Positions 15,632 through 28,086 of a stretch of DNA of 64,000 nt are shown piece after piece. Source of the stretch: Ecdyonurus torrentis (taxonomy: Eukaryota > Arthropoda > Insecta > Ephemeroptera > Heptageniidae). The notes under the pieces were generated by a model. It did not search any database, was not told the origin of the DNA, and saw only the letters and a program-made list of their open reading frames with translations. Position 1 is the first letter of the stretch. Each line of letters begins with the position of its first letter. A program made the position numbers and the translations under genes. The stretch covers positions 37,403,805 through 37,467,804 of the forward strand of contig OX439127.1 of the NCBI GenBank assembly GCA_949318235.1. The letters are read 5' to 3'.

Positions 15632-17680
15632 TATATATTTTGTTATTTAAAAATTTATATGCAACTTTTTTTTAATATCCTTCATTAATACATTTTTTTT
15701 ACAAAAAATAAAAATAAAAAATATACTTAAATTACACTTAAATTACAATTAAATTTGAGAATAATAAATCGATTTGTCTTCATTAAACATGTGTTATATA
15801 AAAATGATTTTAATTCTTATACTTTAAGAGCTCATTAATGAGGACAATGAAAATAAATATTTTTACTTGAACATAAAATAATTAATAGATGTAATATAAT
15901 AGCAGTGTGTGAGGTTTTTAATATATTATATAATTAATTTTCTACTCTATACACGAATTTTCATTTTTTTTCTTCTTTCTTCTTCTTCGCAATAAATTTT
16001 GTAATAATACAGCCAATTTGTTAATTTAAAAAATTTATACTTGCATTAAATATAATTGGTAAAAAAATATACTGAGTTTTTTTTAAGAAAACACTTCATT
16101 TATATTTTTATATATTTATAAAAAAAACGTTGGTAAGAAGTTTCATTGTAAAAAAAAAAGCTTGGGTGAGAGCTCTTTTGATTAACAGCCACCATAAAAT
16201 AAAGGAAGGAAAATCAATGAAGGTCTGAGAAGGATCCAATATTTTAACTTTTTACTCTGAAAGTTATAAATAATCCTATAATATCATAAGAGGATTTTTA
16301 TAATAAATAAAAAAAACATGACTTTGTTACTCAAAATAAACAACATTATTGAGTTTTATATATAAAAGATTATAAAAAATTTAAATTTTGTGCAAAATTT
16401 TGTTTTCAATGAAAGTCATCATATTTATTATGATGAACTTTTCAAACTAAGAATAAAATATTTTATAATTGTAGATCGATCAAACTACCAAATATGAATC
16501 CTCCATCAGACAATGTTTTTTCAGAATATTACTAAAAAATTTTAAATGTTTTTTCAAATTTTCTAAAATGTTACTTTAAACAAAAAACAAAAAAGAAAAA
16601 AAAAGTTCTATTTATAGTTATATTTTTATTATATTCACAAATCACAATTATTTTTTCAGTATTTTGATTTTTCTTTTGCTGAATAAATAAATAATTGAAA
16701 TTTGAAATGGGAAAGATAAAATTTACATGTATATATAAAAATAAAGAGTTCTCACGCGCATGCACCGGTATTTTTTTATAATGACTGCAATATGTTTAAT
16801 AAAGCTAATGAAAATATCAAAGAGTAAAAAAATGATGACGTGCAAATAAATGTTTATATAATATTATTTTATTTCAAAATTACTGAAAATGTATGCCATT
16901 TTAGAGTACATACATTATTTCTTTAATAGCAATTAAAAAAAGAACTTAATAAATAAATGAATGTACCTAAAGGCAAGTGTATATGCGTGGTGCAATATCT
17001 TGAATGTGCAATATTTATGACCCCATTGCATCAAATATCATTACATTACATACTTGTATGCAATCAAATTTGTAGCCCAGATTGCAAAAATTGCACCGTG
17101 TGAACACTCCATATATAATTTCAAATGACTTTCTTTCTATTGAAAAGAATTAATATTAGTCAATTATATAAATAGTTTAATATGAAAATTGAACATAAAA
17201 AGTGCATTCAAAAAATATATCTAACTTTTTAACGTCGAGTTTTAATTATAATTAAATAAAATTTATTATTTGTGAATGAAGCTTTCTAATTCTTAGAATA
17301 ATGTTTATATGATTCTTATATTATAGTATAATATATAATACAGATAAAATTTCTTGGAATCACAGAAAGAAAAACGTTTAAACTGTTTAATTGTTTAAAA
17401 TAAAAACTTTATATTATCGTATAGTAAAATTAATTTGCTGCTGATTCCTATTACAGAGACTTAATTATTATATAATGCAATTATTTCCTAGATGTACATC
17501 TATTCTTATATATATAACTTTTAATTTATAAATTTTATAAAAAGAATAAAAATTATTGTTTTGTTGGGAAAAAAAATATAAATAAAAAATTAATAATTTA
17601 TTTATTGTTTTAATTTAACAGCCTTGAAAAACGGAAATACCAGGAGAGTAAAACCAAAATCCGTGTTATAAAATGTCATC

Positions 17681-17714
<34 letters not shown>

Positions 17715-19057
17715 TTTATTGCTTTTGCAAGCGCATTGCAATTTATTACAGTATAGTATACTATATAAAATAAACAGAAAATGTTAGCAAAGAGAGAATC
17801 TTTTCATTCCTGTCTTATTATGTCATGTTATCTTTCAGTTTAGATTAAAAGCAGCTGATGTATATTTTTGTGCACCCCCACCAAAGTGCATATACTTGCC
17901 ATGGCGTGCATGCGCGCGCTGTTGATGCAATAATGTGTTGAGTGCATATTTAGTGCAGTTCGAGTATATTATGCTTCAATGATCACTGTGCTTGCTTATA
18001 CATATGGGGAGAGTAAAAATAACCAAAAATCAAATTCAAGTATCGTATATATTTATATAGGGGAAGGTATCATAAAAATATATATATATATAGAAAATCC
18101 TATATTAAAAATAGTAATAAAATGTATATTCCACATTAAATAAAAAGTCAAAATTGTATTACAAAATAAGTGAACAACAAAAACGAGTCCTTGCTAAACA
18201 ACTATGAAATCTAAGATTTTCCAAGTTTGTTAAGATATGCAACCCGTCGGTCACAACTAAAAAAAAATTCATTTATGGCAATTTTCAGTTTCATGTTTTT
18301 CTTCCACATTAATAAAATTGTTACTTCTTTGATCAAATTTTTTTTACCTACGTATAATTTTTGTTATATTTATTATTAATTTTTGTTCAAATTAAATTAT
18401 TTTATTTTCTATATCAAATTGGTTGCAGCTCTTCCCTTTGAACAATTTTTCACTTGAAAAGTTTTTACATATTTAAAAATACTTCTCTTTTAATTACAAA
18501 ACTTTTTTTCAATTAATTTTATTTATCATTAACTATATTATCGTCACTTTAAAACTTGATTTTTTTTTTACACTTGATTGATTTAGTTTATCTTGAAAAT
18601 GTAATGAGAAAACATTAAAAACTCTAATACATCGGTGCAGAGTAAAAAAATTATATCATTAAATTTTGTATATGCGCATATTATAATTCTATTTGATGTG
18701 ATTAGTTGATTAATTACTATAATAACAACGCACAAAAACAAACTATATTATAAAAAATTGAACTTTTATTATTATTATTTTTTTTTTTTGAAAAAATTAT
18801 CAAAATAAGTTTAAATTAATCATGTATCGATTTTTGAAACCCAACAAAGTTTAGTTTTCATATTAAAAAAATTTCTTCCATTTGTATTAAATACAATGAG
18901 GTTCTAAATATATTATAGCAAGTAACACTTTGTGAAATTCATAAAACCGAAACGTAAGCATCTACAGACTCAATTTTACAAACACTTTTCTTCAATTTTC
19001 CACTTAAACCATCTGTATGTGTTTTGCTTTTCTCGAAAATTTTCTTACTTTGGAGCA
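15632..19057. other. upstream non-coding block before the promoter region
   Basis: Mostly simple A/T sequence with short homopolymers, including a poly-T run at about 17683-17711. A small GC-enriched patch lies at about 17.85-17.96 kb. Another copy of the CAACCCG repeat core is at 18228-18254. The 62-codon frame at 18932-19120 begins here and has no recognisable domain. Confidence 0.5.
18228..18254 (+). repeat. dispersed copy of the CAACCCG-core repeat
   Basis: The core GCAACCCGTCGGTCAC is preceded by a TTGTTAAG-like element. It matches the repeat copies at 13152 and 13524, about 4.7 kb away. Only the core region is clearly conserved. Confidence 0.5.
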
Positions 19058-19305
19058 AAAGTCTTAGGCCAATATTTAATTCAAAGCATTTCCAGCAGTT
19101 TTAGTGCAATACAGCTTTAGTAATACCTATGGAATATGCTTTAGTCTAAGACCAATAAAGATTTGCGTTCTGCAATGCTATATCAATAATCCTCATGACG
19201 TGCGAAGTCTTAGACCAAAATTACGTATCAAGCTCTTTCTAACAGTCAAAGTTTGTTACATGGCTATCGTAACTTCAACATAAGATGCGTAAAGTCTAAA
19301 CTTTG
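19058..19305. promoter_or_regulatory. cluster of four AGTCTWAGRCCAA-like motifs
   Basis: Related 12-14 bp words occur near 19059 (AAGTCTTAGGCCAA), 19142 (TAGTCTAAGACCAA), 19205 (AAGTCTTAGACCAA) and 19290 (AAAGTCTAAACTTT). Two contain the odd palindrome GTCT-N-AGAC, which resembles paired Smad boxes (GTCT/AGAC). The spacing is about 63-85 bp and the cluster ends about 1 kb before the ladybird start codon. That suits a promoter-proximal regulatory element. The alternative is subterminal repeats of an old transposon, because similar TTTAGTCTRA words occur in the element at 14636-15631. Confidence 0.35.
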
Positions 19306-19559
19306 ATAAAATTGACTAATTACTTAAAAACCTTCAAAAATAAGTGACCCATCATATTTTAAATCAAATCCAAATCAATCCTACTGTAAGCTGACCTGTC
19401 TTCTTAGAAACTTATAATACATTTTTATTTATTTCACCTATCTAATATATCCCCACTTGTTTTTTTCACCAATTAGTGTGTGTTGGCGTGTTTCAAAATT
19501 ACGTCTCACTTGTATGGGAGTGGTTATATCAAGTAAAAATATCCTATCATAAAATTCCT

Positions 19560-20306
19560 CAAACTGTTTTATGTAGTGGGGATAGATATAGCATAGGCGG
19601 AGCGTTAGACTTGGGTTACGCCTACTTCACACTTCAGTGTTAACTCCTACAATGAATATATAATTATTTTACTCCCCACCAAAAAAGCAATATAATCATG
19701 TGGCTTACGAACATAGTGCTATGCGGCAAGTAGGCAGCAGCCACGCTAGCTGCTGGTTGCATTTAAAACTCCAGCTTCATCTCAAGCCAAAGGTGCATAC
19801 ATTCTAGTCAGTTGTGTTGTGCTGCGGGTGATACACATCCCTACCACCTAATATTTTTTTGACATATAGATTCAAATAGTTCCCGCCCCTAAGTTCGTTT
19901 TATGATTGGACAAGGGGCAGGACATTAGTTCAGAGAAGAAAGAATATATTTATTTTTTTTTTTTGGAAGAGACGTGTGGTAATTTATCGCGAGTGATAAA
20001 GTAGATGACAGCTTGTAGATGAGGCAACGAGGAGGAGGAGTGAAGTTCGGTGTGGTTAGTTGGATGCTGTAAGCAGGAGCCTCAAGTCATACTTTTCAAC
20101 AGTTGGTGAATGTTGTGTGGACAGTGTAATACTCTATACGATACAGTGACAAAATTAACCAGTGTATAAATTAATATGTGATGGTGTATACAGATAATTA
20201 TGAAAAATTAATGTTTTTTTAAAAAAATATAAAAATATCTATATATATAAAAAAAGGTTTCCTAACTTATATATAATATTTTGTTTTTTTATATAAACAC
20301 GGATTG
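19560..20306 (+). promoter_or_regulatory. promoter region and probable 5' leader of the ladybird gene
   Basis: Composition becomes clearly more balanced here and stays so up to about 20140, ending about 170 bp before the start codon. An arthropod initiator-like TCAGTT occurs at 19808-19813, but no matching TATA box or downstream promoter element is convincing, so the transcription start is not fixed. TTTATC (19983-19988) and GATAAA (19995-20000) form an inverted pair of GATA-type sites. A GAGGAGGAG purine patch follows at about 20028-20040. The last 170 bp before the ATG are AT-rich leader. An upstream non-coding exon cannot be excluded. Confidence 0.4.
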
Positions 20307-21249
20307 ATGCGACTTCACGTTTTTCCACCCTCGTACTTAGGCGGGGTTGCTGCATTAAGTCGTTTCTATGCTTTATCTTCTCCTTATGGTCCGATGTGTA
20401 CTATGATGGAGTTAGGAGGAGAGGAGGCCCAGCGTGGTATGAGTAGTGCTAGCAGTAGCGGTGGTAGCAGTGCTGGGGGTGCAACTACCCCAAGATCTTC
20501 ACCCTCACCTGTGAGATGCACTCAAGCTAGTCCCGAGCTTGAGGCTAACGAGTGTCGACCTGATATGGACATAGAGGATGAGGAGGAGGATATAGATGAG
20601 GATGAAATTAGTGTAGGTTGTCCCTCACCAAGACCTAGTTCCACGTGTGATGAAGTGACAAGTGCAGCTGCAATCACGAGGGCAAGTAGCATGCACTCGT
20701 CGTGTTCAAGTGATGATGCAACCACAGACGATGATTATTTTAAACCATTAAAAAAGTTAAAAATGATGCAATTAGAACAAGAAAGAATGCAAGCAGCACA
20801 TCAATTAGAATCACCTCCACCACCCCCTGTAATTGCTCCAGCAATTCCAACAGCAAGTTCAACAAGATCTGCAGCAGGTGTGAAATCATTTTCAATATTG
20901 GATATTTTAAGTCATAGACCAGTTAGAAAACCAAGTGTAGAATTACCAACTCGAATCGTTAGACCATGGGATTTGGGTTCACCACCTGCAGCAACTATGG
21001 CACATTCTCGAAGAAGGCCACAATCAGCAGATTCTTCGAGTGGTAGATCTGGAGCAGAGAGTGAAGATTGTGGTGACAGTCCGGCTCCTCCTGGGTCGAC
21101 ACCAAGCTCGGCCACCTCGTCAGGTCACCATCATCATCACCGAGGCAGAGCAGCCGGAGGTTCAGGATCCAACAATACATCTCCACTAGATGCTCTCTTT
21201 CAAATGACAAGCAAAACCTTCGAGGGACTCAATGGCAATGGAGAAGCAG
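20307..21249 (+). CDS. lb: ladybird/Lbx homeobox transcription factor, exon 1
   Basis: This exon encodes residues 1-314 plus the first base of codon 315. Ladybird proteins are nuclear homeodomain transcription factors that specify muscle, heart and neural cell identities in insects. Visible in order are a Ser/Gly/Ala-rich N-terminus, an acidic stretch at about residues 85-103, FSILDIL at 195-201 (EH1 pattern FxIxxIL, a Groucho-binding repressor motif, at the place where Lbx proteins carry FSIEDIL), a short His run near 273, and the Lbx-conserved SPLDALFQMTSKTFEGL at 292-308. The open frame extends upstream to a TTG at 20304, but the first ATG is at 20307. In-frame ATGs at 20394, 20403 and 20406 are alternative starts. 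The exon ends at GAAGCAG|GTAAAT, and the frame then runs into intron sequence. The phase matches exon 2 exactly. It could equally be labelled lbe/lbl or Lbx. Confidence 0.92.
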
Positions 21250-22199
21250 GTAAATACCAATTTATACTTTTATTTTTTGCATACCAACAAAATTTGCCTA
21301 TATATTGATATATACAAACATATTGACTCAATTGCAATTCAATTGACGATCACTTCTTGACACTAAAAATTTTCAATTTAATATTTATATATTATCTTTT
21401 GGGTTGTTTATTTTTAAAGTTAAAAAAATCTATTCATATTAGTATTGTGTAACATTTGTTGACAAACTGTCACGTGTTAAAAACAACAAACGTGGAAGAA
21501 AACAACAACACCAAATATTATTTTTTTTTATGATAATTTTCGTTTACAATACATTTGTAAGAAGTTTGTTTAGCAATTCAAATAAGAGATATACTTTTTT
21601 TTATTAATTTTAATAAGAAAATATCTGAAAATAATATATATTTTTTAAGCTTCTTGAAGGTATTGGGTGAGGTTGGAATAAATATAAAATAACCCAACCC
21701 TCCCTTTCCTAAAGGATGATTTTTTTTGGAAATTTTTTTTTTACAAACATGACAATTCTTTAAAAAAATATATTCGTACTCATGCAGTGTTTTGAGATGG
21801 CTCGTGCTACGCGGCATTATTGCGGGAGAGACGACAGATAGGTGCCGAGCGTGAGAAAAACGCTGAGCTCTTTAGAAATTACTACCTTTTCTCAAGCAGG
21901 GAGCTAAAAAAAGATTTGAACAGGTATATTGAGACAGTTATAGCAATAAAGTTATAGTCATATTTGCTATAGCACTAAAAATAATCCCTTCTATGACTTT
22001 TTTTTAATGTCAAATATTATAATTTATTATATTTTTATACAGTTATATACGTTTTGTATAGATTTTCTTTTTTGTCAATTTTGTGTTTCTTTTATTTTAT
22101 TGTTTAGATTTTTCTCTTTTAAAAAAAAATATCTAAAAGTTTTTTTTAAAAATAGATAGCTTTGAGTAGATAATCGTGATTAGAGGTATATATTTATGA
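21250..22199. other. intron start, AT-rich, small GC patch
   Basis: Simple A/T sequence with a short mixed-composition patch at about 21785-21900 (TGCTACGCGGC and neighbouring CG-containing words). No exon-like frame is seen; the - strand frame at 21578-21817 is low-complexity. Confidence 0.45.
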
Positions 22200-22537
22200 A
22201 GTGGGGGTAAGGTACAATAATCAGACAGCAATGTTGGTGGTATACGGGGGTGTGTATCATGGTGTATATAGTATATGCACGGCATGCCAGGCATCATGTA
22301 TATAGCAAAATTTTTATATATATAGCAAAGCAGCATAAGCAAAAGCTATGTTATAGTCAGGTAGGGGTACATAGGGCCGTGGGAAGGGCACTTCAAAGGT
22401 ACCGACTATCTTGTAGCCCTCAGGCTACAGGTATAGAAGGTGCTAATGGCTGTCGGAATGGTCTCATCTCTCTTTCTCTCTTCTACGGTGGCTCGCAAGT
22501 CTATCGCCTGCCGAACTTGCTCCTCTCTCTCTCTCTC

Positions 22538-22577
<40 letters not shown>

Positions 22578-22640
22578 TTCTTATATCCCAAAAGCCGCCG
22601 CCACTACCCCTTTCGGCTCTACAACTAATAACTTCATTCT
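22200..22640. promoter_or_regulatory. GC-enriched intronic island with CT tract
   Basis: About 440 bp of mixed composition, including a GGCATGCCAGGCAT word near 22282. A CT tract at 22523-22579 is followed by GCCGCCGCC-like text. Overlapping frames of 60-140 codons on both strands have no domain and are partly CT-repeat translation. I infer a candidate enhancer within the ladybird intron. Confidence 0.3.
22523..22579. repeat. (CT)n microsatellite with one interruption
   Basis: CT units interrupted by TAC near 22538. It sits inside the GC-enriched island at 22200-22640. Confidence 0.95.
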
Positions 22641-23119
22641 TTTTTAGCACGGAATCATGTATAAAAAAATGAAAACAAGTCTTATAAAAATGTAATCTTT
22701 TTTTTATATATAAAAATGCATTTTTTTTATATATATAATTTATTATTATAAACGTAGTATCAGATGTTATAATTGTTATAAAACATTTCTTTCTCTACCT
22801 GCTTTTTATTATTGCTTTAAATATATAAATTTGGACTATGCATAGATACAATTACCACATTTTTTTATATGAAATTATTTTTACATATATTTCTTATATG
22901 GTGGATATAAAATAATTATTGAATATTTTACATTGTTGCTGCAATATTTTCACGCAGATAATCGATACAAGCATGTCAATAAAACTTAAGAATTGATTAG
23001 TTGCAGTTGTATATATAGCAATAATTACTCTGGCGTTCCTACTTAACTCAAAGTAATTATATATTAACACGATGACAGAAAAAAAAAATCTTATTGGAGA
23101 CTGTGAACTTCTGCATGAT

Positions 23120-23122
<3 letters not shown>

Positions 23123-23209
<87 letters not shown>
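23123..23209. repeat. long (GA)n microsatellite
   Basis: About 43 perfect GA units. The Arg-Glu and Ser-Leu open frames across it are repeat artefacts. Confidence 0.97.
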
Positions 23210-23210
<1 letters not shown>

Positions 23211-25086
23211 CAGGGTCGTTTTATAAACAGAAAGAAAGACACCTCATCCTCATACGTATATAAATAAAAGTAATAAAATTGTGTAATGAAAAAAAATTAA
23301 ATAAATTACTTGTTCATTAAACGATCATGTTTATAGGATTAATTACGTTACTGTCCTTACATGATCTAACGGTTACAAAATGTAACATTATTTAACTTCT
23401 TTTCTTTTTTTTTTTTAATATTATTTTAATTGAATGATAAATGAATGTATATATTATATTTATAATAAAGGTTAAAAAAAATATTGATCCATGAAGTAAA
23501 ACGTGATAAAAAAAATGTATTAAATTAAAAAAGTATTTTGATAATCGTTCTAGGAGGTAAACAAAAATTATATTGTTTATTATTCAATAATTAATAATTA
23601 TTAAAATCCTCTCTTCTCATATACAAAAAAACAAACAACAATTCTAAGTAAGTTTAACATTTTGTATATAAATTATAAGGAACAATTTTTTATAGACTGT
23701 TGGTTTTGTAATAATTTTTTTATCAATAATAATTTTTGGCTTCAGGGTTTTTTAATATATTGATGAAATAATCAGTAGCGCCGCGCATCGTGGTTTCCCT
23801 TCAATTTGTTTTACAAGCTGATTATGTTTTGATGCTTCTTTATTTTGGTTCTAAGTCACGTCCTATTGTCCAATCTAATAAAAAAAATCCCACTCTTCTA
23901 AACTATCTGAGGCTCGGACTGGGAGGTCGTTTCGGAGAGTTGCATGCAATTCAATGGATATTCAATATAAAGTATAATCAGCTAAGGCACACAATATGAA
24001 ACGTCACGCGGTACTTGGTAAAAGGTGCATCATCTCATCGCGAGGCGCGCAATGTAATGATGCCGCTTTATAAGATGACCAACTCACCACCAATTTTTTT
24101 ATTTTTTTTTATTGTCATTTTCATCAATAATAGAGCGGCACACCAACACGAGCACCGGTGTGCATGTCAACACTTTTTGATCTTTTATATAACCACCTCA
24201 ATATAAGATGCAGCCAATTGGAAACTTATTGAGAAAATAGGTATACAAAAAAAAAATAATAATAGTTAACAATAGCAATGCATAACACACATAAAAAGTT
24301 TTATTTCATATAAAAGCAATGCGGCACACGGTCATTTCTTGATCAAATTATAGTTTGTGTTTTTATTATTTTTTTTTTTATCGCGTCGTCATAATTTTTA
24401 TAAACTATTTTGCACTAACACATCAAATGTATAGGAGAATATAAATTATATAAGCATATTATATGCATGAATAATTACTCATTTAAATGTATTATTTTTA
24501 TGTAAAAATTTGACTTTTTACAACCCAAGAAAAGTATGAATTTTGCAGCTTATTAATAATTATTTTTGCTGAGAGAATCATTATTAAAACTCACAGAAAA
24601 CAAAACAAGATGTTATAATTATATATTGTTGATTTCTTTGATTATTATATCAATGCTATATAATATGATAGAAATAGTAAATCGAAGGGATATATTTTCT
24701 TGTTACATGATGTATTATTTGAAAACATAATCTTATGAATGTTTCTTGGAAAAAAATTAAATTCTTCAAGTAGTACAGAGTTATTATAAGCTTGTTTTTT
24801 TATTATAATTATTATATATTATAATATGTATATTATATATTTATATATTTTCTTCTCTTCACACTCTTCATATATTTTCTTTGAGTGAGTATGCACGCTT
24901 AAACTCTTTTAAAAGTTTGAAAAGAATTTATTGCGGTGGTGCAGTTGGTATACTGCATCAACGTGCATGCATGCAAGTATGCTTCGTGAAACCGATCTCA
25001 TTAAGTATTATTGTAATTCACGCACTACTCGTTTCTTTAATAATATTTTTATGCTTGTTATGTTTATGTAATTATTCATAATTTTC

Positions 25087-25090
<4 letters not shown>
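23210..25090. other. intronic block with GC island at 23.77-24.17 kb
   Basis: AT-rich apart from a mixed-composition patch from about 23775 to 24170, with CG-containing words such as GCGCCGCGC near 23780. Frames at 23790-23999 and 24015-24206 cross it but lack recognisable domains. A tRNA-like D-arm word occurs at 24935-24956. No gene is called. Confidence 0.4.

Positions 25091-25136
<46 letters not shown>
25091..25136. repeat. (TA)n microsatellite
   Basis: About 22 TA units, followed about 20 bp later by a G-rich word and a short GA tract. Confidence 0.95.
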
Positions 25137-25138
<2 letters not shown>

Positions 25139-27219
25139 AAATTAATGTTTGGGGGAGGGGAGAGAGAGAGAGAGAAAGTACATTTGTCGTACAGGGAAAA
25201 TATTAAAATGTCAATTGATAAATTAACAGCATTATGCATGTGCATATAATTAAGCATGGAGCAAGCACATCTTTGTTATGTATAACTTTTTGTAATATAA
25301 TCATTTATTTTTATGTACATTTACCTTTTTGCATGCCAAAACTTAGGTTCTATTTTTTTTCTTCAACTATATTTGCATACAATGTATATAAATTAAAATA
25401 CTTTACTATTTATAATTAATTCTGTGTGTGTGTGTGTGTGGCTTCTTTTTATATACATCATTAGTTAAGGTGGAACACTTCAAAAACTCATGTTGTCATA
25501 TTTATACAGAATTGATTAAATTCAGTCAAAGTGTTTCATTTTAAATACTGCATGTGTCCAAAGATTGGAAGAAAAGATGAAAAAATAAACAATTTGGTTT
25601 TATTATATAGTTTTATTTTTGAGTTTATGCAGTGTAAGTAATGCCTAATAAGTTAGGTAAAATTTTAATTACCCGATTAAATATTAAGAATTGTAAGGTA
25701 AAAAAATAAACCTCATGCATATATACATGGAAAAGGAATGTTTTTCTAAAAAATAACTTCGTGAATTTTATATATATATTTGCAATAATCTTTAAAAATA
25801 TATATAATATGTTAATGCATTTTTTTCTTGCATTAAAAAAAAATAATAAAGGATTTTAAAGACAAAAATATTTTTAATTTATATGTTTTCCAGTATTCGT
25901 TAAATTATATAATAATATAAATTTTAGGAAACATGCGCTCTGTGAAATTTATTCAAACTAAAAAAATATATTTTTTCTCCTTTTTGTTATAACATTCATC
26001 ATCATTATTATATTTCCATTTAACAATAAAATTTAAAAAGCTGAATTGTGGTACAAATAATGACAAAGTATAAATCTTTTTACTTGAATTTTATCTCGTT
26101 ATTGAAGTATATATATAGACGAGTATAATTGGTAAAAGACTCTTTTGTCATATATTACACAGAAAAATTATACAATGATAATCATATCAAATAATAATAC
26201 ATAAGAAGGAAGAAAAAACAAAATTACTTCGGTATAAGGCTTTGACGGCTTTTGTCTGATCGATTGTGGTTAAGATGTGTAATCGGGGAGTCTGAATACA
26301 GCGAGGCCACGATTCTTTGTGGCATGCAGCATCAGTGATATATACGTTTGTGAGTGAGCTACTGTATTAGCAGTCAGCAGAGAATTTACCAATAATACTA
26401 TAATATACAATAATATAGCCTTACTGCATTTTCACATTCCGGCATGTCTATATATTATATACAACACAGTAGCAAAAGTAATACAAAATACAATCGCTTA
26501 GTAAAATGAGATTCATTATTATTATGCATGTAATTTTTTATTACTTCTTCTTCTTCTTTTTTTTTTTTTTTAAGTTTCTTTTAATGCATATGTAATGAGT
26601 TTTGTTGCAATGAGTTTCATCTCTTCTATTATGCATGTATAGCTGAAGTCAAAACTCAAACTATAAGGAAAATATATATTTATTTTTTCAAATTTTTAAG
26701 AATTGCTAAGATTTTTCTTTCCTGTTAAAAATAATTATAGGGTTTTTTTCAGTATATGAAATTACATATATTTAATTTTTAATAACTTCTTTAATAAAGA
26801 TTGAAAAAAAATATATCTATACAGATTGCATTTTCAATTATGTATTGAAATCGATATCCGGTTCATAAATTGTATGTATGATATGATTTATTATTAAATT
26901 ATTTATTAATTTATTTTTAAATTATATATAAAAATTAAAGAGAGACATGAATACAACATGGTTATATTACAAACTTCATATTAATGTAATATAAAATGAT
27001 TATTGTGGGCAATCATATAAGACGAAAAGTTGATATTGTTGTATGTATGTATACGTACGTATATATATATATATATTATATAAAAATAAAGATAATCTTT
27101 TGGCGGTATAGTTTGCAATCACGCAACTAGCTACTGTCGAGAAAACGTGCTCGATTACTGAATACCCTTTGATATCGGCGCTCATGTGATTTGTGCTTTA
27201 TAATTTACTTGTAGCCGCC

Positions 27220-27223
<4 letters not shown>
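25137..27223. other. intronic AT-rich block
   Basis: It contains a short (TG)n at 25422-25440 and slight GC enrichment at 26.22-26.36 kb and 27.10-27.22 kb, the second immediately before a CT tract. No gene is visible. Confidence 0.45.

Positions 27224-27270
<47 letters not shown>
27224..27270. repeat. (CT)n microsatellite
   Basis: About 23 CT units flanked on both sides by sequence of mixed composition (GTAGCCGCC before, TTTGCTGCAG after). Confidence 0.97.
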
Positions 27271-27273
<3 letters not shown>

Positions 27274-28048
27274 CGTTTGCTGCAGTAATACTCATATGCT
27301 TGCTTGCTGCCTTATAGTAACTATTGTATTATATTTTGTTCATGCTCACTGAAAGTCATCACCGTGAGAAACCAATTTTTTTTTCTTTTTTTTTCTTTTT
27401 TTTCCTCTCTTTTATGTAGTTTAGAAAAGATAGAGAAGTATATTTTTATTTATTTTTTTCTATACCTAAAAATCAAACTAAGCATGAAAAATCATAACAA
27501 GATACAATATTATATAAATGTAAAAAGGATTGCAATAAATTAAAATATGATACAAATTTTATTTTATTTAAATTTTTCTTACATTTTGATTGTTTTATTA
27601 AAAAATATTCACCATAACTTAATTTGAATCATCGTAGATTTCATTTTGACACTTGCGATTTTGCTAAATAGAAATAATATGACGTATAGCCCATATGTAT
27701 GAAATATTTTTACAACTTACGCATGCAGGTTGGTAATAAATTGTCGTTAGTTTTATGTATATATATATATATATAATACATAATACATATATTTCTTAGT
27801 AATATTATAAAAAATAAGTATTAAGCCTGTGCGTGCTGCAGTGTGTTTGGACTATCATCTTATATACCAGAGCTTTAAATTTAATCACAAATTTTACTTC
27901 ATAAATCTTTTTCTTAAGACACTAAAAGCATTTTTTTTTTTTATTCTTTCTTTAAACTTTGTATTTAAGAGCGCAAGAAAAATTATGTAAATATACAATA
28001 TTGAAAAAAAAGAAAGAGAGAGAGAGAGAGAAAAGAAGAAGAAATCAC

Positions 28049-28086
<38 letters not shown>

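Noticed and set aside
18932..19120. 62-codon + strand frame upstream of ladybird
   Set aside because: It overlaps the repeated AGTCT motif cluster, is AT-driven and has no recognisable domain.
20304..20306. TTG at 20304 as the ladybird start codon
   Set aside because: An ATG follows directly at 20307; a TTG start is not expected for an animal nuclear gene.
21000..21210. Minus-strand frames opposite exon 1 (20522-21210)
   Set aside because: They are shadows of the ladybird coding strand with no independent domain.
22250..22672. 140-codon + strand frame in the intron
   Set aside because: It crosses a CT microsatellite, has no recognisable domain and is countered by overlapping frames on both strands.
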